Positions 8,790-19,090 are shown, numbered from the stretch's first letter. The stretch is 37,018 nucleotides of DNA from Oscillibacter sp. (GCA_022791135.1 JAAVYM010000035.1:1-37018); one strand, 5' to 3'. Numbers and translations are program-made. The notes: generated from the sequence alone by a model not told the origin.

Positions 8790-9662
8790 ATGGAAACACA
8801 GAAAAAAGCCCCGGCCATGGCTGCGATTTTGGCGGCGGCGGCGCTGTGGGGCATCATTGGTATCTGGAACCGGCGGCTGATGGCGGCAGGGCTGTCGCCG
8901 CTGTCCATTGTGGCGGTGCGGAACCTTGGCGGAATGGTGCTGCTGGGGCTGTTTTTCACGGTGCGGGACCGGAGCGTCTTCCGGGTGGAGCGAAAGCATT
9001 GGAAGTACTTTTTCGGCACCGGCGTTCTCAGCGTCGGGATGAACAGCGTCTGCTATTTTTCATGCCAGAAGTTCTCCTCCCTGGCGGTGGCCTCGGTCTT
9101 GATGTATACGGCCCCGTCCTTTGTGGTCCTGTTTTCGGCCATTCTCTGGAAGGAGCCGGTGACGAAGAAGAAGCTCCTGGCCCTGGCCCTGACGCTGGTG
9201 GGCTGTGCATGCGTATGCGGGCTGTTCAGCCGGGACGCGTCGGTCACGCCCATCGGCATTTTGCTGGGATTTGCCTCCGGGTTTTTCTATTCGCTCTACA
9301 GCATTTTCGGCCGCTATGCCCTGGCGCATTACGGCTCAATGACCGTTACGGTGTGGTCGTTTCTCTTTGCGGGACCGGCGTCGCTGGTGCTGCTGCGCCC
9401 GGCGGAGATAGCGGGCGCATATGGGCAGGACCCGAGCCTGTGGCTGACGACATTGGCGATGATGGTGTTTTCCACCGCCGCGCCCTACATCTTATATACC
9501 TGGGGCCTGGCCCGAATCGAGCCTGGCCGGGCCTCCATCATCGCCAGCTTTGAACCCGTGGCGGCGGCGCTGACAGGCGTGCTGGTCTTTGGGGAACCGC
9601 TGGAGCTGCTGAGCATTCTGGGAATTTTGCTGGTCCTGGCGGGCGTGGTAATTTTGAGGTGA
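8790..9662 (+). CDS. EamA/DMT-family transporter
   Basis: A 290-residue inner-membrane transporter of the drug/metabolite superfamily with about ten hydrophobic helices arranged as two EamA repeats (about residues 10-140 and 155-290). Typical segments are ALWGIIGIWNRRLMAAGLSP, MYTAPSFVVLFSAILWKEPV and, at the end of the second repeat, ASIIASFEPVAAALTGVLVFGEPL. The substrate cannot be told from sequence. The ATG at 8790 follows GGAGGAAC; the longer upstream frame overlaps the preceding gene and was rejected. Only 5 bp separate it from the next gene. Confidence 0.9.
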   Translation: METQKKAPAMAAILAAAALWGIIGIWNRRLMAAGLSPLSIVAVRNLGGMVLLGLFFTVRDRSVFRVERKHWKYFFGTGVLSVGMNSVCYFSCQKFSSLAVASVLMYTAPSFVVLFSAILWKEPVTKKKLLALALTLVGCACVCGLFSRDASVTPIGILLGFASGFFYSLYSIFGRYALAHYGSMTVTVWSFLFAGPASLVLLRPAEIAGAYGQDPSLWLTTLAMMVFSTAAPYILYTWGLARIEPGRASIIASFEPVAAALTGVLVFGEPLELLSILGILLVLAGVVILR

Positions 9663-9667
9663 AGCAT

Positions 9668-10168
9668 ATGGCAAAGAAGAAGGACGAAAAGACCAACGTC
9701 ATGCGCATTCTGGACCAGAAGAAGGTCCCCTACACCCCCCATTTCTACGAAGAGGGCGAAGGCCCGGAGGGCACCCGGGAGTACGGCGTCCACGTGGCGC
9801 AGTCCCTGGGCCAGGACCCGGCCCGGGCGTTCAAGACGCTGGTGGCCCGGGGAGCGTCGGGGGGCTATTATGTCTTCGACATCCCGGCCCCGGAGAACCT
9901 GGATCTCAAGAAAGCGGCGAGAGCGGCGGGAGAGAAATCGGTAGAGCTGGCGGCGGTAAAGGACATCACCGCCATCACAGGATACATCCGGGGCGGATGC
10001 AGCCCGGTAGGCATGAAGAAGCCCTACCCGGTGATCTTCCACGAAACGGCGCCAAACTACGAGACGATCTATATTTCCGCCGGCAAGATCGGCGCGCAGG
10101 TAGAGGTAGAGCCAAAAGCGCTGCTGGCGTTTTTGAAAGCTGCGACGGCGGACATCGTAGTCCGCTGA
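9668..10168 (+). CDS. ybaK: Cys-tRNA(Pro)/Cys-tRNA(Cys) deacylase YbaK
   Basis: A 166-residue YbaK/EbsC-type deacylase that hydrolyses Cys-tRNA(Pro) formed in error by prolyl-tRNA synthetase. It shows the family's N-terminal [19 protein letters not shown], the FKTLVARG strand, a [17 protein letters not shown] helix and the [14 protein letters not shown] motif near residues 109-121. ATG 9668 was chosen because GAGGTG lies 6 nt upstream; a GTG at 9659 would fall inside that site. Probable last gene of the run begun at uvrB. Confidence 0.93.
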   Translation: MAKKKDEKTNVMRILDQKKVPYTPHFYEEGEGPEGTREYGVHVAQSLGQDPARAFKTLVARGASGGYYVFDIPAPENLDLKKAARAAGEKSVELAAVKDITAITGYIRGGCSPVGMKKPYPVIFHETAPNYETIYISAGKIGAQVEVEPKALLAFLKAATADIVVR

Positions 10169-10573
10169 AGCGCAGCCCCCAAAAAGCGGCCCAAGAGTTC
10201 GCCGTGCGCGAACCCGGCTGCCAAGGCACAAACAAAAACGAGCGAATGAAAGCAAAACAGGCAATATCGAGCAAGACCAGGCAAAGGCCGGCGGCAGCGG
10301 AAAGAGGAGGGCGTCAAGCCGAACAGCGCCACCCCCCGTATGGCCACGCCGCGGGCAGAGACATTCCTGTCTTCATCCATTCCCCGGTGCGTCCCCGGCC
10401 CCCCGCGCCTGTACTTCTTTTTCTCTTTTGGACCGAGCACGGCCCGTTTTCTCGTTTTCTTCCGGCAAGAAAACGAGAAAATGGGGGGTGCAAAGCACCG
10501 GCCATCTTCATGGCTTCCCCGCCCGCAAGGGCGCAACCCTCCCCCGCCGGGGGAAATGAAGGAGAACCCACGC
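10169..10573 (+). other. ybaK-uvrA spacer with tandem hairpins
   Basis: No gene is seen in this 405-bp spacer. From 10447 to 10554 five hairpins follow one another: a perfect 15-bp stem with a 5-nt loop (10447-10461 / 10467-10481), GGTGC-AAA-GCACC (10487-10499), a GCCAT/ATGGC stem (10501-10514), a 5-bp stem with a GCAA tetraloop (10520-10533) and a 6-bp GC stem (10540-10554). The last ends about 6 nt before the uvrA ribosome site. They may form a structured uvrA leader or a dispersed repeat cluster. No clear promoter or LexA box was found. Confidence 0.6.
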
Positions 10574-13402
10574 ATGCAGGATAAAATCATCGTAAAAGGC
10601 GCCCGGGTGAACAACCTGAAAAATATTGACGTCACGATCCCCCGGGACAAGCTAGTGGTCATGACGGGCCTCTCCGGCTCCGGCAAATCGTCCCTGGCCT
10701 TTGACACCATCTACGCCGAGGGCCAGCGCCGCTATGTAGAATCTCTCAGCTCTTACGCGCGGATGTTCCTGGGCCAGATGGACAAACCGGACGTAGACTA
10801 CATCGAGGGCCTCAGCCCTGCCATATCCATCGACCAGAAGACCACCAGCAAAAACCCCCGCTCCACGGTGGGCACCGTCACGGAGATCTACGACTACCTC
10901 CGCCTTCTCTGGGCGCGGGTGGGCACGCCCCACTGTCCCAAGTGCGGCAAGGTCATCCGCCAGCAGACCATCGACCAGATCATCGACCAGGTTCTCGCCC
11001 TGCCGGAGGGGACCCGCATCCAGGTCATGGCCCCGGTGATCCGGGGGAAAAAGGGCGAACACGCGAAGGTGTTCGAGGATGCCAAGCGCTCCGGCTACGT
11101 CCGGGTCCGGGCGGACGGGAACCTCTACGAGCTGGACGAGGAGATCAAGCTGGAGAAGAACAAAAAGCACAACATTGAAATCGTCATCGACCGTCTCATC
11201 ATCCGCCCGGACATTCAGCAGCGCCTGACGGACAGCGTGGAGACGGCCTCGGCCCTCACCGGCGGCCTGGTGGTGGTGAACCTTCTGCGGGAGGAGCAGG
11301 ACCTGCTGTTTTCCCAGAACTACGCCTGCGAGGATTGCGGCATTTCCATTGAGGAGCTGACTCCCCGCATGTTTTCGTTCAACAATCCCTTTGGGGCGTG
11401 CCCGACGTGCACAGGCCTGGGCAGCCAGCTGAAGGTGGACGTATCCCTGGTCGTTCCCGACCCGAAAAAATCCATCCTGGAGGGGGCGATCCAGGCCAGC
11501 GGCTGGGGGAATATCCGCTCTGACGGCATTTCCCGCATGTACTTCGAGGCCCTCTCAAAAAAGTACCATTTTTCTCTGGATGCCCCCTGGGAGACCCTCT
11601 CCGACGAGGCGAAGGACATCATCCTCTACGGCACCAAGGGTGAAAAGCTGGAGCTGCACTACGACCAGCCCCGGGGCAAGGGCGTGCTCTACCAGCCCTT
11701 TGAGGGCATCTGCAACAACGTGGAGCGCCGCTACCAGGAGACCCAGAGCGACGCCAGCAAGCGGGAGCTGGAAGAGCTGATGGCGGAGTGTCCCTGCCCG
11801 TCGTGCAAGGGCCGGCGGCTGAGGAAGGAGTCCCTGGCGGTGACGGTGGGGGAGAAGGACATTGACGCGGTAACCCGCATCTCGGTCATAGACGAGCTGA
11901 AGTGGGTGGATTCGCTGACGCTGACGGAGCAGCAGCGCCTCATAGCCGGCCGCATTCTAAAGGAGATCAAATCCCGCCTGGGCTTTCTCCAGTCGGTTGG
12001 CCTGGGCTACCTGACCCTGAGCCGTTCCGCGGGGAGTCTGTCGGGGGGGGAGAGCCAGCGCATCCGCCTGGCGACGCAGATTGGCTCCAGCCTGATGGGG
12101 GTGCTGTACATTCTGGACGAGCCCTCCATCGGCTTGCACCAGCGGGACAACGACAAGCTGCTGGCCACTCTCCGGAATCTCCAGAGCCTGGGGAACACCC
12201 TCCTGGTGGTGGAGCACGACGAGGACACCATGCGGGAGGCGGACTATCTCATCGACATCGGCCCCGGCGCGGGGGTCCACGGCGGCCGGGTCGTGGCGGC
12301 GGGCACGCCGGAGGAGGTCATGGCGAACCCAGATTCCCTGACGGGTCAGTACCTGTCGGGGAAGAAGCGGATATCCGTCCCGGACATCCGCCGGCCCGGC
12401 AGCGGGAAATTCCTCCGGGTCCGGGGAGCGGAGGAGAACAATTTGCGCAAAATAGACGTGGATTTCCCCCTGGGGACGTTCACCGTTGTCACCGGCGTAT
12501 CGGGGAGCGGCAAATCCTCCCTGGTGAACGAGGTGCTCTTCAAGCGCCTGGGAGCGGAGCTGATGCGGATGAAGGTCCATCCGGGCAAGTGCGCGGCCAT
12601 CGAGGGCCTGGAGCACTTGGACAAGGTGGTCAACATCGACCAAAGCCCCATCGGCCGCACGCCCCGGTCAAACCCCGCCACCTACACAAATCTGTTCAAC
12701 GACATCCGGGACCTCTACGCCTCGACGCAGGAGGCGAAGAGCCGTGGCTACGGCCCGGGCCGGTTCAGCTTCAATGTCCGGGGAGGCCGCTGCGAGGCGT
12801 GCTCGGGAGACGGCGTGCTGAAAATCGAGATGCACTTCCTGCCGGACATCTTTGTCCCCTGCGAGGTGTGCAAGGGCAAGCGCTATAACCGGGAGACGCT
12901 GGAGGTCCATTATAAGGGCAAAAACATCTCCGAGGTCCTGGATATGACGGTGGACGAGGCGCTGGAGTTTTTCTCCGCGCTGCCGAAGCTGCGCAACCGC
13001 CTCCAGACGCTCCAGGACGTGGGCCTGGGGTATGTAAAGCTGGGCCAGCCCTCCACGGAGCTGTCCGGCGGCGAGGCCCAGCGGGTGAAGCTGGCGACGG
13101 AGCTGAGCAAGCAGGCCACCGGCAAGACGATTTATATCCTGGACGAGCCCACCACAGGCCTGCACACGGACGACGTGCGCAAGCTTCTGGAGGTACTTCA
13201 GCGCCTGGTGGGAAACGGGAACACGGTGGTGGTGATCGAGCACAACCTGGACGTAATCAAGTCCGCCGACTGGATCATCGACCTGGGGCCGGAGGGCGGC
13301 GACGGCGGCGGGACGGTGGTGTGCACCGGAACGCCGGAAAAGGTTGCCGCGTGCAAGGAGTCCTATACCGGCCGGTACTTGAAAAAGGTACTGGTGCGCT
13401 GA
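10574..13402 (+). CDS. uvrA: Excinuclease ABC subunit UvrA
   Basis: A 942-residue UvrA, the damage-sensing ABC ATPase of nucleotide excision repair. The N-terminal Walker A ([14 protein letters not shown]) lies near residue 31 and the first zinc site CPKC near residue 120. A CEDC...CPTC module and the first signature [12 protein letters not shown] follow, then a second Walker A ([14 protein letters not shown]), a CEAC...CEVC zinc module, [12 protein letters not shown] and [13 protein letters not shown] 10574 follows GAAGGAGAA and gives the usual length; an upstream open extension of 78 codons runs through hairpins and was rejected. The partner uvrB lies upstream. Confidence 0.99.
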   Translation: MQDKIIVKGARVNNLKNIDVTIPRDKLVVMTGLSGSGKSSLAFDTIYAEGQRRYVESLSSYARMFLGQMDKPDVDYIEGLSPAISIDQKTTSKNPRSTVGTVTEIYDYLRLLWARVGTPHCPKCGKVIRQQTIDQIIDQVLALPEGTRIQVMAPVIRGKKGEHAKVFEDAKRSGYVRVRADGNLYELDEEIKLEKNKKHNIEIVIDRLIIRPDIQQRLTDSVETASALTGGLVVVNLLREEQDLLFSQNYACEDCGISIEELTPRMFSFNNPFGACPTCTGLGSQLKVDVSLVVPDPKKSILEGAIQASGWGNIRSDGISRMYFEALSKKYHFSLDAPWETLSDEAKDIILYGTKGEKLELHYDQPRGKGVLYQPFEGICNNVERRYQETQSDASKRELEELMAECPCPSCKGRRLRKESLAVTVGEKDIDAVTRISVIDELKWVDSLTLTEQQRLIAGRILKEIKSRLGFLQSVGLGYLTLSRSAGSLSGGESQRIRLATQIGSSLMGVLYILDEPSIGLHQRDNDKLLATLRNLQSLGNTLLVVEHDEDTMREADYLIDIGPGAGVHGGRVVAAGTPEEVMANPDSLTGQYLSGKKRISVPDIRRPGSGKFLRVRGAEENNLRKIDVDFPLGTFTVVTGVSGSGKSSLVNEVLFKRLGAELMRMKVHPGKCAAIEGLEHLDKVVNIDQSPIGRTPRSNPATYTNLFNDIRDLYASTQEAKSRGYGPGRFSFNVRGGRCEACSGDGVLKIEMHFLPDIFVPCEVCKGKRYNRETLEVHYKGKNISEVLDMTVDEALEFFSALPKLRNRLQTLQDVGLGYVKLGQPSTELSGGEAQRVKLATELSKQATGKTIYILDEPTTGLHTDDVRKLLEVLQRLVGNGNTVVVIEHNLDVIKSADWIIDLGPEGGDGGGTVVCTGTPEKVAACKESYTGRYLKKVLVR

Positions 13403-13518
13403 AGACGCAAAGCGCCCAAAGAGCCGCGCCGGAAAAACCCCGCCCGGGGAGGCCCGCCGGAACCCCAAATGGGCCTTCATCATCTTAAACGCTCAAAGAA
13501 AGTTGAGGATCACCTATT

Positions 13519-14418
13519 ATGCCAAGCATGACAAAGACCGCGATGATAACGGTCTGCGGCCGCCCGAACGTGGGCAAATCCAGCCTGACGAACGCCCTGG
13601 TGGGCGAAAAGGTCGCCATTGTTTCCAATAAAGCCCAAACCACCCGAAACCGCATCTACGGCGTGGTAAACCGGGGGGACACCCAGTATATCTTCCTGGA
13701 CACGCCGGGCCTCCACCGTCCCAAGACCGCCCTGGGGGACTATATGGTGAAGGTTATCACCGCCAGCCTCAGCGACGTGGACTGCGCGTTGCTGCTGGTG
13801 GAACCGATTGCCCACGTTGGCGGCCCGGAGAAGGCGCTGATCGGCCGCATCCGGGAGGAGAAGCTTCCCTGCATCCTCTGCATCAACAAAATTGACACAG
13901 TGGAACCGGCCCAGCTTCTGCCCGTCATCGCCGCCTACAGCGAGGCGTGGGACGGCTTTGAGGCCATCATTCCCATCTCGGCCCACACCGGCGATGGTCT
14001 GGACGAGCTGATGAAGGAGCTGGAGAAATACGCCCAGGAGGGTCCCCAGCTCTTCCCGGACGGCCAGACCTCCGACCAGCCGGAGCGGGCGGTGTGCGGC
14101 GAGCTGCTGCGGGAGAAGCTGCTGCTCTGCCTGGACAAGGAGATTCCCCACGGCGCCGCCATAGAGATCACGAAGTTCTCCGAACGGGACAGCGGCGTGG
14201 TGGACGTGGGAGCTACCATCTACTGCGAGAAGGCCAGCCACAAGGGCATCATCATCGGCAAGCAGGGGGCGATGCTGAAGAAGATCAGCACCCTGGCCCG
14301 CCATGACATGGAGAAATTCATGGGCACGCAGATTTATTTAGAGACCTGGGTAAAGGTCAAGGAAAACTGGCGGGACAACGTGAACTACGTCCGCAGCCTG
14401 GGCTACCGGGACGACTGA
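13519..14418 (+). CDS. era: GTPase Era
   Basis: A 299-residue Era GTPase that binds 16S rRNA and assists 30S assembly. GTPase motifs are intact: G1 GRPNVGKS (residues 14-21), G2 in QTTRNRI, G3 DTPG, G4 NKID and G5 SA (ISAHTGDG). The C-terminal KH domain (about 205-285) contains the GIIIGKQGAMLKKI RNA-binding loop. The ATG at 13519 follows TGAGG at about 10 nt; a second ATG at 13528 is further from it. The order era-yqzL-recO is conserved in Firmicutes. The 116-bp spacer before it holds a CCCC/GGGG hairpin near 13437-13448. Confidence 0.98.
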   Translation: MPSMTKTAMITVCGRPNVGKSSLTNALVGEKVAIVSNKAQTTRNRIYGVVNRGDTQYIFLDTPGLHRPKTALGDYMVKVITASLSDVDCALLLVEPIAHVGGPEKALIGRIREEKLPCILCINKIDTVEPAQLLPVIAAYSEAWDGFEAIIPISAHTGDGLDELMKELEKYAQEGPQLFPDGQTSDQPERAVCGELLREKLLLCLDKEIPHGAAIEITKFSERDSGVVDVGATIYCEKASHKGIIIGKQGAMLKKISTLARHDMEKFMGTQIYLETWVKVKENWRDNVNYVRSLGYRDD

Positions 14419-14543
14419 GGGCGAGGGGAGGCAATGGACCGGCGCATCAAAGCAAAAAAAGCTGCGATTCCAAATTGCCCGAAACTTTCCACGTATCCGC
14501 CTCGACAACTTTCGCAGACTATCGATAAAAGGAGGTCTGCGAC

Positions 14544-14657
14544 ATGGACCACATGGAACCCGCGCCCCTCTGGGAGCTGTTCTGCCTGACCGGCGAGCCG
14601 ATGGCCTATATGCTCTACCGGTCGATTGAGGACGAAAACGGAAACAAAATGTCATAA
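14544..14657 (+). CDS. yqzL: YqzL family small protein
   Basis: A 37-residue ORF (MDHMEPAPLWELFCLTGEPMA at the start) of the YqzL type: an aromatic W..F..TG....Y.LY pattern followed by a short acidic tail. It follows AAAGGAGGT at 7 nt, the best ribosome site in the area. YqzL is a short protein of unknown function usually found directly upstream of recO in Bacilli and Clostridia, exactly as here. A second in-frame ATG three codons in is an alternative start. Confidence 0.82.
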   Translation: MDHMEPAPLWELFCLTGEPMAYMLYRSIEDENGNKMS

Positions 14658-14702
14658 TAGGGGAGAATTATACTCCCCGTACATAGAGAGGGGGGAGCCG
14701 CC

Positions 14703-15449
14703 GTGGCGGGAACGCCCTACATTGTGGACCGCGGCCTGGTTCTCCGGGAGACGGAGACCAAGGAGTCGGATAAAATCCTGACCCTGCTGACCTGGAATCA
14801 GGGAAAGCTTTCGGTAATCGCCCGGGGAGCGCGGCGGAAGAACTGCAAGTTTGCCGCTGCGGCCCAGCCCCTGGCCTATTCGGAGTGGACGCTCTACCAG
14901 CGCCGGGACTGGCACTACGCCAGCGACGCGTCCACCCTGAAGCTGTTCACGGGCCTCCGGGAGAACTTGACGGCGTTGTCTCTGGGCTGCTACCTGGCGG
15001 AGCTGACAGAGGCGGTGGCTCCGGAGTCGGTTCCGGCGCCGGAGCTGCTGCGCCACCTGCTGAACGGCCTGTATGCCCTTTCTACTTTACACAAGCCGCC
15101 GTCCCTGGTGCGCCCGGCCTTTGAGCTGCGCCTTCTCTGCCTGGCGGGGTACGAACCCCTGGCGGACGGCTGTGCCGCCTGCGGCCGGGAGGAGCCGGAG
15201 AACCCGGTGCTGGACCCGGTCCAGGGCGTGATACGCTGCCGGGAATGCGGCGGCGGGGGAGGGCGTCCCCTCTGCCCGGACTCTCTGGCGGCGCTGCGGC
15301 ATATTGTCTACGGGGACCCCAAGCGGCTGTACTCCTTCCGCCTGGGGAAGGAATCCCTCCGCCGCCTGACCGCCGCCTCAGAGGCCTTTCTCCACGCCCA
15401 GCTGGAGAGGGGCTTTTCAACATTAGAGTTTTATAAAGATCTTATATAA
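14703..15449 (+). CDS. recO: DNA repair protein RecO
   Basis: A 248-residue RecO, which loads RecA on gapped DNA together with RecR. The N-terminal OB fold (about residues 1-80) contains GLVLRETETKESDKILTLLT and GKLSVIARGARR. The C-terminal helical part carries a Cys4 zinc site (CAAC near residue 158 and CREC near residue 179). The start is GTG at 14703 behind GAGGGGGGAG. A small hairpin (14660-14678) lies between yqzL and this start. Probably co-expressed with era and yqzL. Confidence 0.95.
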   Translation: MAGTPYIVDRGLVLRETETKESDKILTLLTWNQGKLSVIARGARRKNCKFAAAAQPLAYSEWTLYQRRDWHYASDASTLKLFTGLRENLTALSLGCYLAELTEAVAPESVPAPELLRHLLNGLYALSTLHKPPSLVRPAFELRLLCLAGYEPLADGCAACGREEPENPVLDPVQGVIRCRECGGGGGRPLCPDSLAALRHIVYGDPKRLYSFRLGKESLRRLTAASEAFLHAQLERGFSTLEFYKDLI

Positions 15450-15624
15450 ATAGCGAAAAGCTGCGCCGTCCAGGGAAAGCTCCTGTCAAAGGGAAGGGCT
15501 TTTGCCGGAACCGCGTCTCCAAAAGCGCCGCCCCTGCATGCAAAGCCGGCGGATGCTGCCGGGGCGGACCCGTCCGGCGGTGCATCCTGCCAAACATGAA
15601 CCCCCACAAAAAGGAGGCAACCCC

Positions 15625-18012
15625 ATGAGCGACCTGTTTGAAAAATCCCTTCGCACCCTGGAGCTGCCCCGGGTTCTCCAGCTCCTGTCCGACGCCGCCG
15701 TCAGCGCCGAGGCGAAGGCCCGCGCCCTCCGGACTGCCCCGGAGACGGAGCCGGAGGAAGTTCTGCGCCTTCTGGACCAGACCGACGCGGCCCGCCTGAT
15801 GATCGGCCTCCACGGCGCGCCGTCCTTCTCCGGCGTGAAACCGGTAGGGGAGGCCCTGGACCGGGCGGACCGGGGCGGCAGCCTGAACACCCGGGAGCTG
15901 CTGCGGATTGCAGACCTGCTGACCGCCGCCCGCCGGGCGAAGGAATATTTCAACGCCGGCGCGGCGGAGAAGACGGCCATCGACCATCTCTTCCTCTCCC
16001 TCCACGGGAATCACTTCCTGGAGGAGAAGATCAAGCGCTGCATCCCGGACGAGGACACCATTGCCGACGCGGCGTCCCCGGAACTGGCGGACATCCGCCG
16101 CCACATGCGGGCGGCCCAGGCCAAGAGCCGCCAGATTCTCCAGCGGATTATCTCCTCCCCCAGCTACGCCAAGGTCCTGCAGGAGACCATCATCACCCAG
16201 CGGGACGGCCGCTTTGTGGTCCCGGTGAAGGCGGAGCAAAAGGGGAACCTGCCCGGCCTGGTGCACGACATCTCCTCCTCCGGGGCGACGGTATTCGTGG
16301 AACCCATGGGCGTAGTCCAGGCGAACAATGAATATGTAGAGCTGGAGGCGAAGGAGCAAAAGGAGATCGAGCGCATCCTGGCGGAGCTGTCGGCGGAGGC
16401 TGCCGCCCACCGGGAGGACATCCAGTGGGACTATGACGCGCTGGTGCACCTGGACTTGATCTTTGCCCGGGGAGAGCTGAGCTACCGGATGGACGCGGTC
16501 CGGCCGGAGGTGCGCCGGGACGGGGTAATCCGCCTGATCAAGGCGCGGCATCCCCTGCTGGAGCGCAAGACGGCGGTGCCCATCGACCTGGAGCTGGGCG
16601 GCGCGTTCGACACGCTGGTCATCACGGGACCCAACACCGGCGGCAAGACGGTTTCCCTGAAGACCCTGGGGCTTTTGACGCTGATGACCCAGTGCGGCCT
16701 GCACATTCCGGCGGCGGACCGCAGCTGCGTGGCGGTGTACGACCGGGTCCTGGCGGACATCGGGGACGAGCAGAGCATTGAGCAGAGCCTGTCCACCTTC
16801 TCCGCCCACATGACGAATATCGTGGGCATTTTAAAGGAAGCGGACGCCAAGAGTCTGATTCTCTTCGACGAGCTGGGGGCGGGCACGGACCCGGTGGAGG
16901 GAGCGGCCCTGGCCATTGCGGTGATTCAGCATGTCCGTTCCGCCGGGGCGAAGATTGCGGCCACCACCCACTACGCCGAGCTGAAAACCTTCGCCATGAC
17001 CACGGCCGGGGTGGAAAACGCGTCCTGCGAGTTCAATGTGGAGACTCTCAGCCCCACCTACCGCCTTCTGATTGGCATCCCCGGCAAGTCCAATGCCTTT
17101 GCCATTTCCCGCCGCCTGGGGCTTCCGGAGGCGGTGATTGAGGCGGCCCAGGCCCAGATGAGCGGGGACAGCGTCCGTTTTGAGGACGTGCTGACCCAGC
17201 TGGAGGCAAAGCGCCAGGCGCTGGAAAAACGGGACCAGGAGTCCGACCGGCTCTACCGCCAGCGGGAGGAGGACGCCCGAAAGGCCCGGGAGTTCCGGGA
17301 GCAGATGGAGCGGGCCAAGGAGAACGCCCGCAGCCGTGGGGAAGCGGAAGCGAAGCGCATTCTCCGGGACGCCAAGCAAGCGGCGGACGAAACCTTCAAC
17401 GAGCTGGCGGCATTGCGCCGTCTTCAGGCCCAGGCGGACGCGGCCCAGAATATTAACGACGCCCAGGCAGCGATCCGGCAGGGGCTGAACCAGGCCGAGG
17501 AGCGCCTCCGGACGGAGAAAGACCGTCCCGCCCCGATTCCAAAGCCCAGCCGTCCCATTCAAAAAGGGGACCTGGTGGAATTTCCCGGCGTGCGCCAGCC
17601 GGCAGAGGTGATTTCCGTAGGCAAAGACGGGACGCTGCAATTAAAAGCGGGAGTCCTGAAGATGAAAGCGAAAGCGGATGAAGTCCGCCTGATCGAGGAC
17701 GATGAGCGGGCGGCCCGGAAACCCAAGACGCCGGTATCCTCCGGGGGAAGCCGTACCCTGCACACAGCGGCCAGCCGGGAGCTGGATATCCGTGGCCTGG
17801 AGACGCTGGAGGCAGAGGGCGTGGTGGAGGGCTTCCTCTCTGCGGCGGTAATCGGCAAGCTGGAGACCGTCACCATCATTCATGGCAAGGGCACCGGCGC
17901 CCTCCGCAAGGCGGTGCACGACCTGCTTCGCCGGAATAAAGCGGTGAAGAACTTCCGCCTGGGCGTCTATGGCGAAGGTGAAACCGGCGTCACCGTAGTA
18001 ACCCTGAAATAA
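15625..18012 (+). CDS. mutS2: Endonuclease MutS2
   Basis: A 795-residue MutS2. Like the family it lacks the mismatch-recognition domain, and has a MutS core and ATPase (Walker A GPNTGGKT near residue 335, Walker B LILFDELGAGTDP, signature STFSAHM). A long charged coiled coil (about 510-640) follows, then a C-terminal Smr nuclease domain (about 715-795) with LDIRGLETLEAEG and HGKGTGALR. MutS2 acts against recombination intermediates and, in Bacillus, in rescue of collided ribosomes. ATG 15625 follows AAAAAGGAGG; an upstream extension of 41 codons lacks a ribosome site. Confidence 0.98.
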   Translation: MSDLFEKSLRTLELPRVLQLLSDAAVSAEAKARALRTAPETEPEEVLRLLDQTDAARLMIGLHGAPSFSGVKPVGEALDRADRGGSLNTRELLRIADLLTAARRAKEYFNAGAAEKTAIDHLFLSLHGNHFLEEKIKRCIPDEDTIADAASPELADIRRHMRAAQAKSRQILQRIISSPSYAKVLQETIITQRDGRFVVPVKAEQKGNLPGLVHDISSSGATVFVEPMGVVQANNEYVELEAKEQKEIERILAELSAEAAAHREDIQWDYDALVHLDLIFARGELSYRMDAVRPEVRRDGVIRLIKARHPLLERKTAVPIDLELGGAFDTLVITGPNTGGKTVSLKTLGLLTLMTQCGLHIPAADRSCVAVYDRVLADIGDEQSIEQSLSTFSAHMTNIVGILKEADAKSLILFDELGAGTDPVEGAALAIAVIQHVRSAGAKIAATTHYAELKTFAMTTAGVENASCEFNVETLSPTYRLLIGIPGKSNAFAISRRLGLPEAVIEAAQAQMSGDSVRFEDVLTQLEAKRQALEKRDQESDRLYRQREEDARKAREFREQMERAKENARSRGEAEAKRILRDAKQAADETFNELAALRRLQAQADAAQNINDAQAAIRQGLNQAEERLRTEKDRPAPIPKPSRPIQKGDLVEFPGVRQPAEVISVGKDGTLQLKAGVLKMKAKADEVRLIEDDERAARKPKTPVSSGGSRTLHTAASRELDIRGLETLEAEGVVEGFLSAAVIGKLETVTIIHGKGTGALRKAVHDLLRRNKAVKNFRLGVYGEGETGVTVVTLK

Positions 18013-18050
18013 GAAATTAGTTAAATAAACTATCTGCAAAACAAATTCCC

Positions 18051-18116
18051 TGGGCGCTGCGATTGCCCAATCGGAAAAGGAAGGGGCGGCCGCCCCTTCC
18101 TGCCGGGCAGCGCCCG
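18051..18116. other. Branched hairpin element with a 24-bp perfect palindrome
   Basis: In the mutS2-udp spacer, an outer 9-bp stem (18052-18060 with 18107-18115) encloses a small hairpin (18061-18064 / 18069-18072) and a perfect 24-bp palindrome (18078-18101, containing a NotI site). No T-run follows. It could fold as a three-way junction on either strand. The rest of the 270-bp spacer holds the udp promoter. Confidence 0.55.
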
Positions 18117-18219
18117 CTGTTCCAATTTCCGCCTCCCTTGCGGCGCGGCGCATCTCTTGAAACCATGACGCAAGGAAACGGCCTTTACATCGGGGACCCC
18201 AAAAATTTCCGTCAAATTG

Positions 18220-18248
18220 TTGCAAATTGAATGGCGATTTGCTATACT
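18220..18248 (+). promoter_or_regulatory. Promoter of uridine phosphorylase gene
   Basis: TTGCAA (18220-18225), a 17-bp spacer and TATACT (18243-18248), about 35 bp ahead of the start codon; a good sigma-A promoter. Confidence 0.82.
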
Positions 18249-18282
18249 ATTTTTATAATCTCACAAGATTGAGGTGACGAAT

Positions 18283-19056
18283 ATGCAAAAGCTAGAAAAG
18301 CAATTCCATATCGCCTGTACCGCCGATGACATCGGCCGTTATTGCATCCTTCCCGGCGACCCCGGCCGGGTTCCGGCCATTGCCGCCTATTTTGACGATG
18401 CCAAGCAGGTGGCTTACAACCGGGAGTACAACGTCTGGACCGGCACCCTCCTGGGGGAGAAAGTGACGGCCTGTTCCACGGGCATCGGCGGGCCTTCCGC
18501 CTCCATCGCCATGGAGGAGCTGCACAAATGCGGCGCGGACACCTTCATTCGCACAGGCACCTGCGGCGGCATTGACGTGAGCGTCCAGTCCGGCGACATT
18601 GTTGTGGCCACCGGCGCGGTCCGCTACGAGCACACCAGCCGGGAGTATGCCCCCATTGAGTTCCCCGCCGTGGCGGACTTCGGCCTGGTGGACTGCCTGG
18701 TCCGGGCCACGAAGGCCCTGGGCTATCCTCTTCACACGGGCATTGTCCAGTGCAAGGACAGCTTCTACGGCCAGCACGACCCCGCGGCCTCCCCGGTATA
18801 TTACGAACTTCAGCAAAAGTGGGAGAGCTGGAAACGCCTGGGGGTGAAGGCCAGCGAGATGGAGAGTGCGGCGCTGTTCGTGGTGGCGGCGGCGCTGGGC
18901 TGCCGTTGCGGCAGCTGTTTCCACGTGGTCTGGAACCAGGAGCGGGAAGCGGCAGGCCTGGACCAGAAGATGAGCGAGGATACCAGCACCTCGGTCCGGG
19001 TGGCGGTAGAGGCGCTGAAGCTCCAAATCGAGGCGGACCGGGCCGCAGGAAAATAG
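18283..19056 (+). CDS. udp: Uridine phosphorylase / nucleoside phosphorylase
   Basis: A 257-residue PNP_UDP_1 family phosphorylase that splits uridine into uracil and ribose-1-phosphate for pyrimidine salvage. Marks are the phosphate-binding ILPGDPGRV near residue 26, the family signature [16 protein letters not shown] near residue 66, GTCGGI near 90 and the catalytic-pocket [15 protein letters not shown] near 194. These fit Udp better than DeoD, though substrate range is inferred. ATG 18283 was chosen since GAGGTG lies 6 nt upstream; the GTG at 18274 falls inside that site. Monocistronic: own promoter and terminator. Confidence 0.92.
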   Translation: MQKLEKQFHIACTADDIGRYCILPGDPGRVPAIAAYFDDAKQVAYNREYNVWTGTLLGEKVTACSTGIGGPSASIAMEELHKCGADTFIRTGTCGGIDVSVQSGDIVVATGAVRYEHTSREYAPIEFPAVADFGLVDCLVRATKALGYPLHTGIVQCKDSFYGQHDPAASPVYYELQQKWESWKRLGVKASEMESAALFVVAAALGCRCGSCFHVVWNQEREAAGLDQKMSEDTSTSVRVAVEALKLQIEADRAAGK

Positions 19057-19064
19057 GAGAAAAG

Positions 19065-19090
19065 AAGGACGGACCGCACGGTCCGTCCTT
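19065..19090 (+). terminator. udp terminator
   Basis: An 11-bp perfect stem (19065-19075 with 19080-19090), 4-nt loop, followed by TT and preceded by A-rich sequence, just after the udp stop. Confidence 0.85.

Noticed and set aside
10447-10554. Tandem hairpins as a CRISPR array
   Set aside because: The units differ in sequence and length and there are no repeat-spacer units or cas genes.
14434-14587. Short ORF starting at 14434 between era and recO
   Set aside because: No ribosome site or family likeness; the nested YqzL frame at 14544 has an ideal ribosome site.
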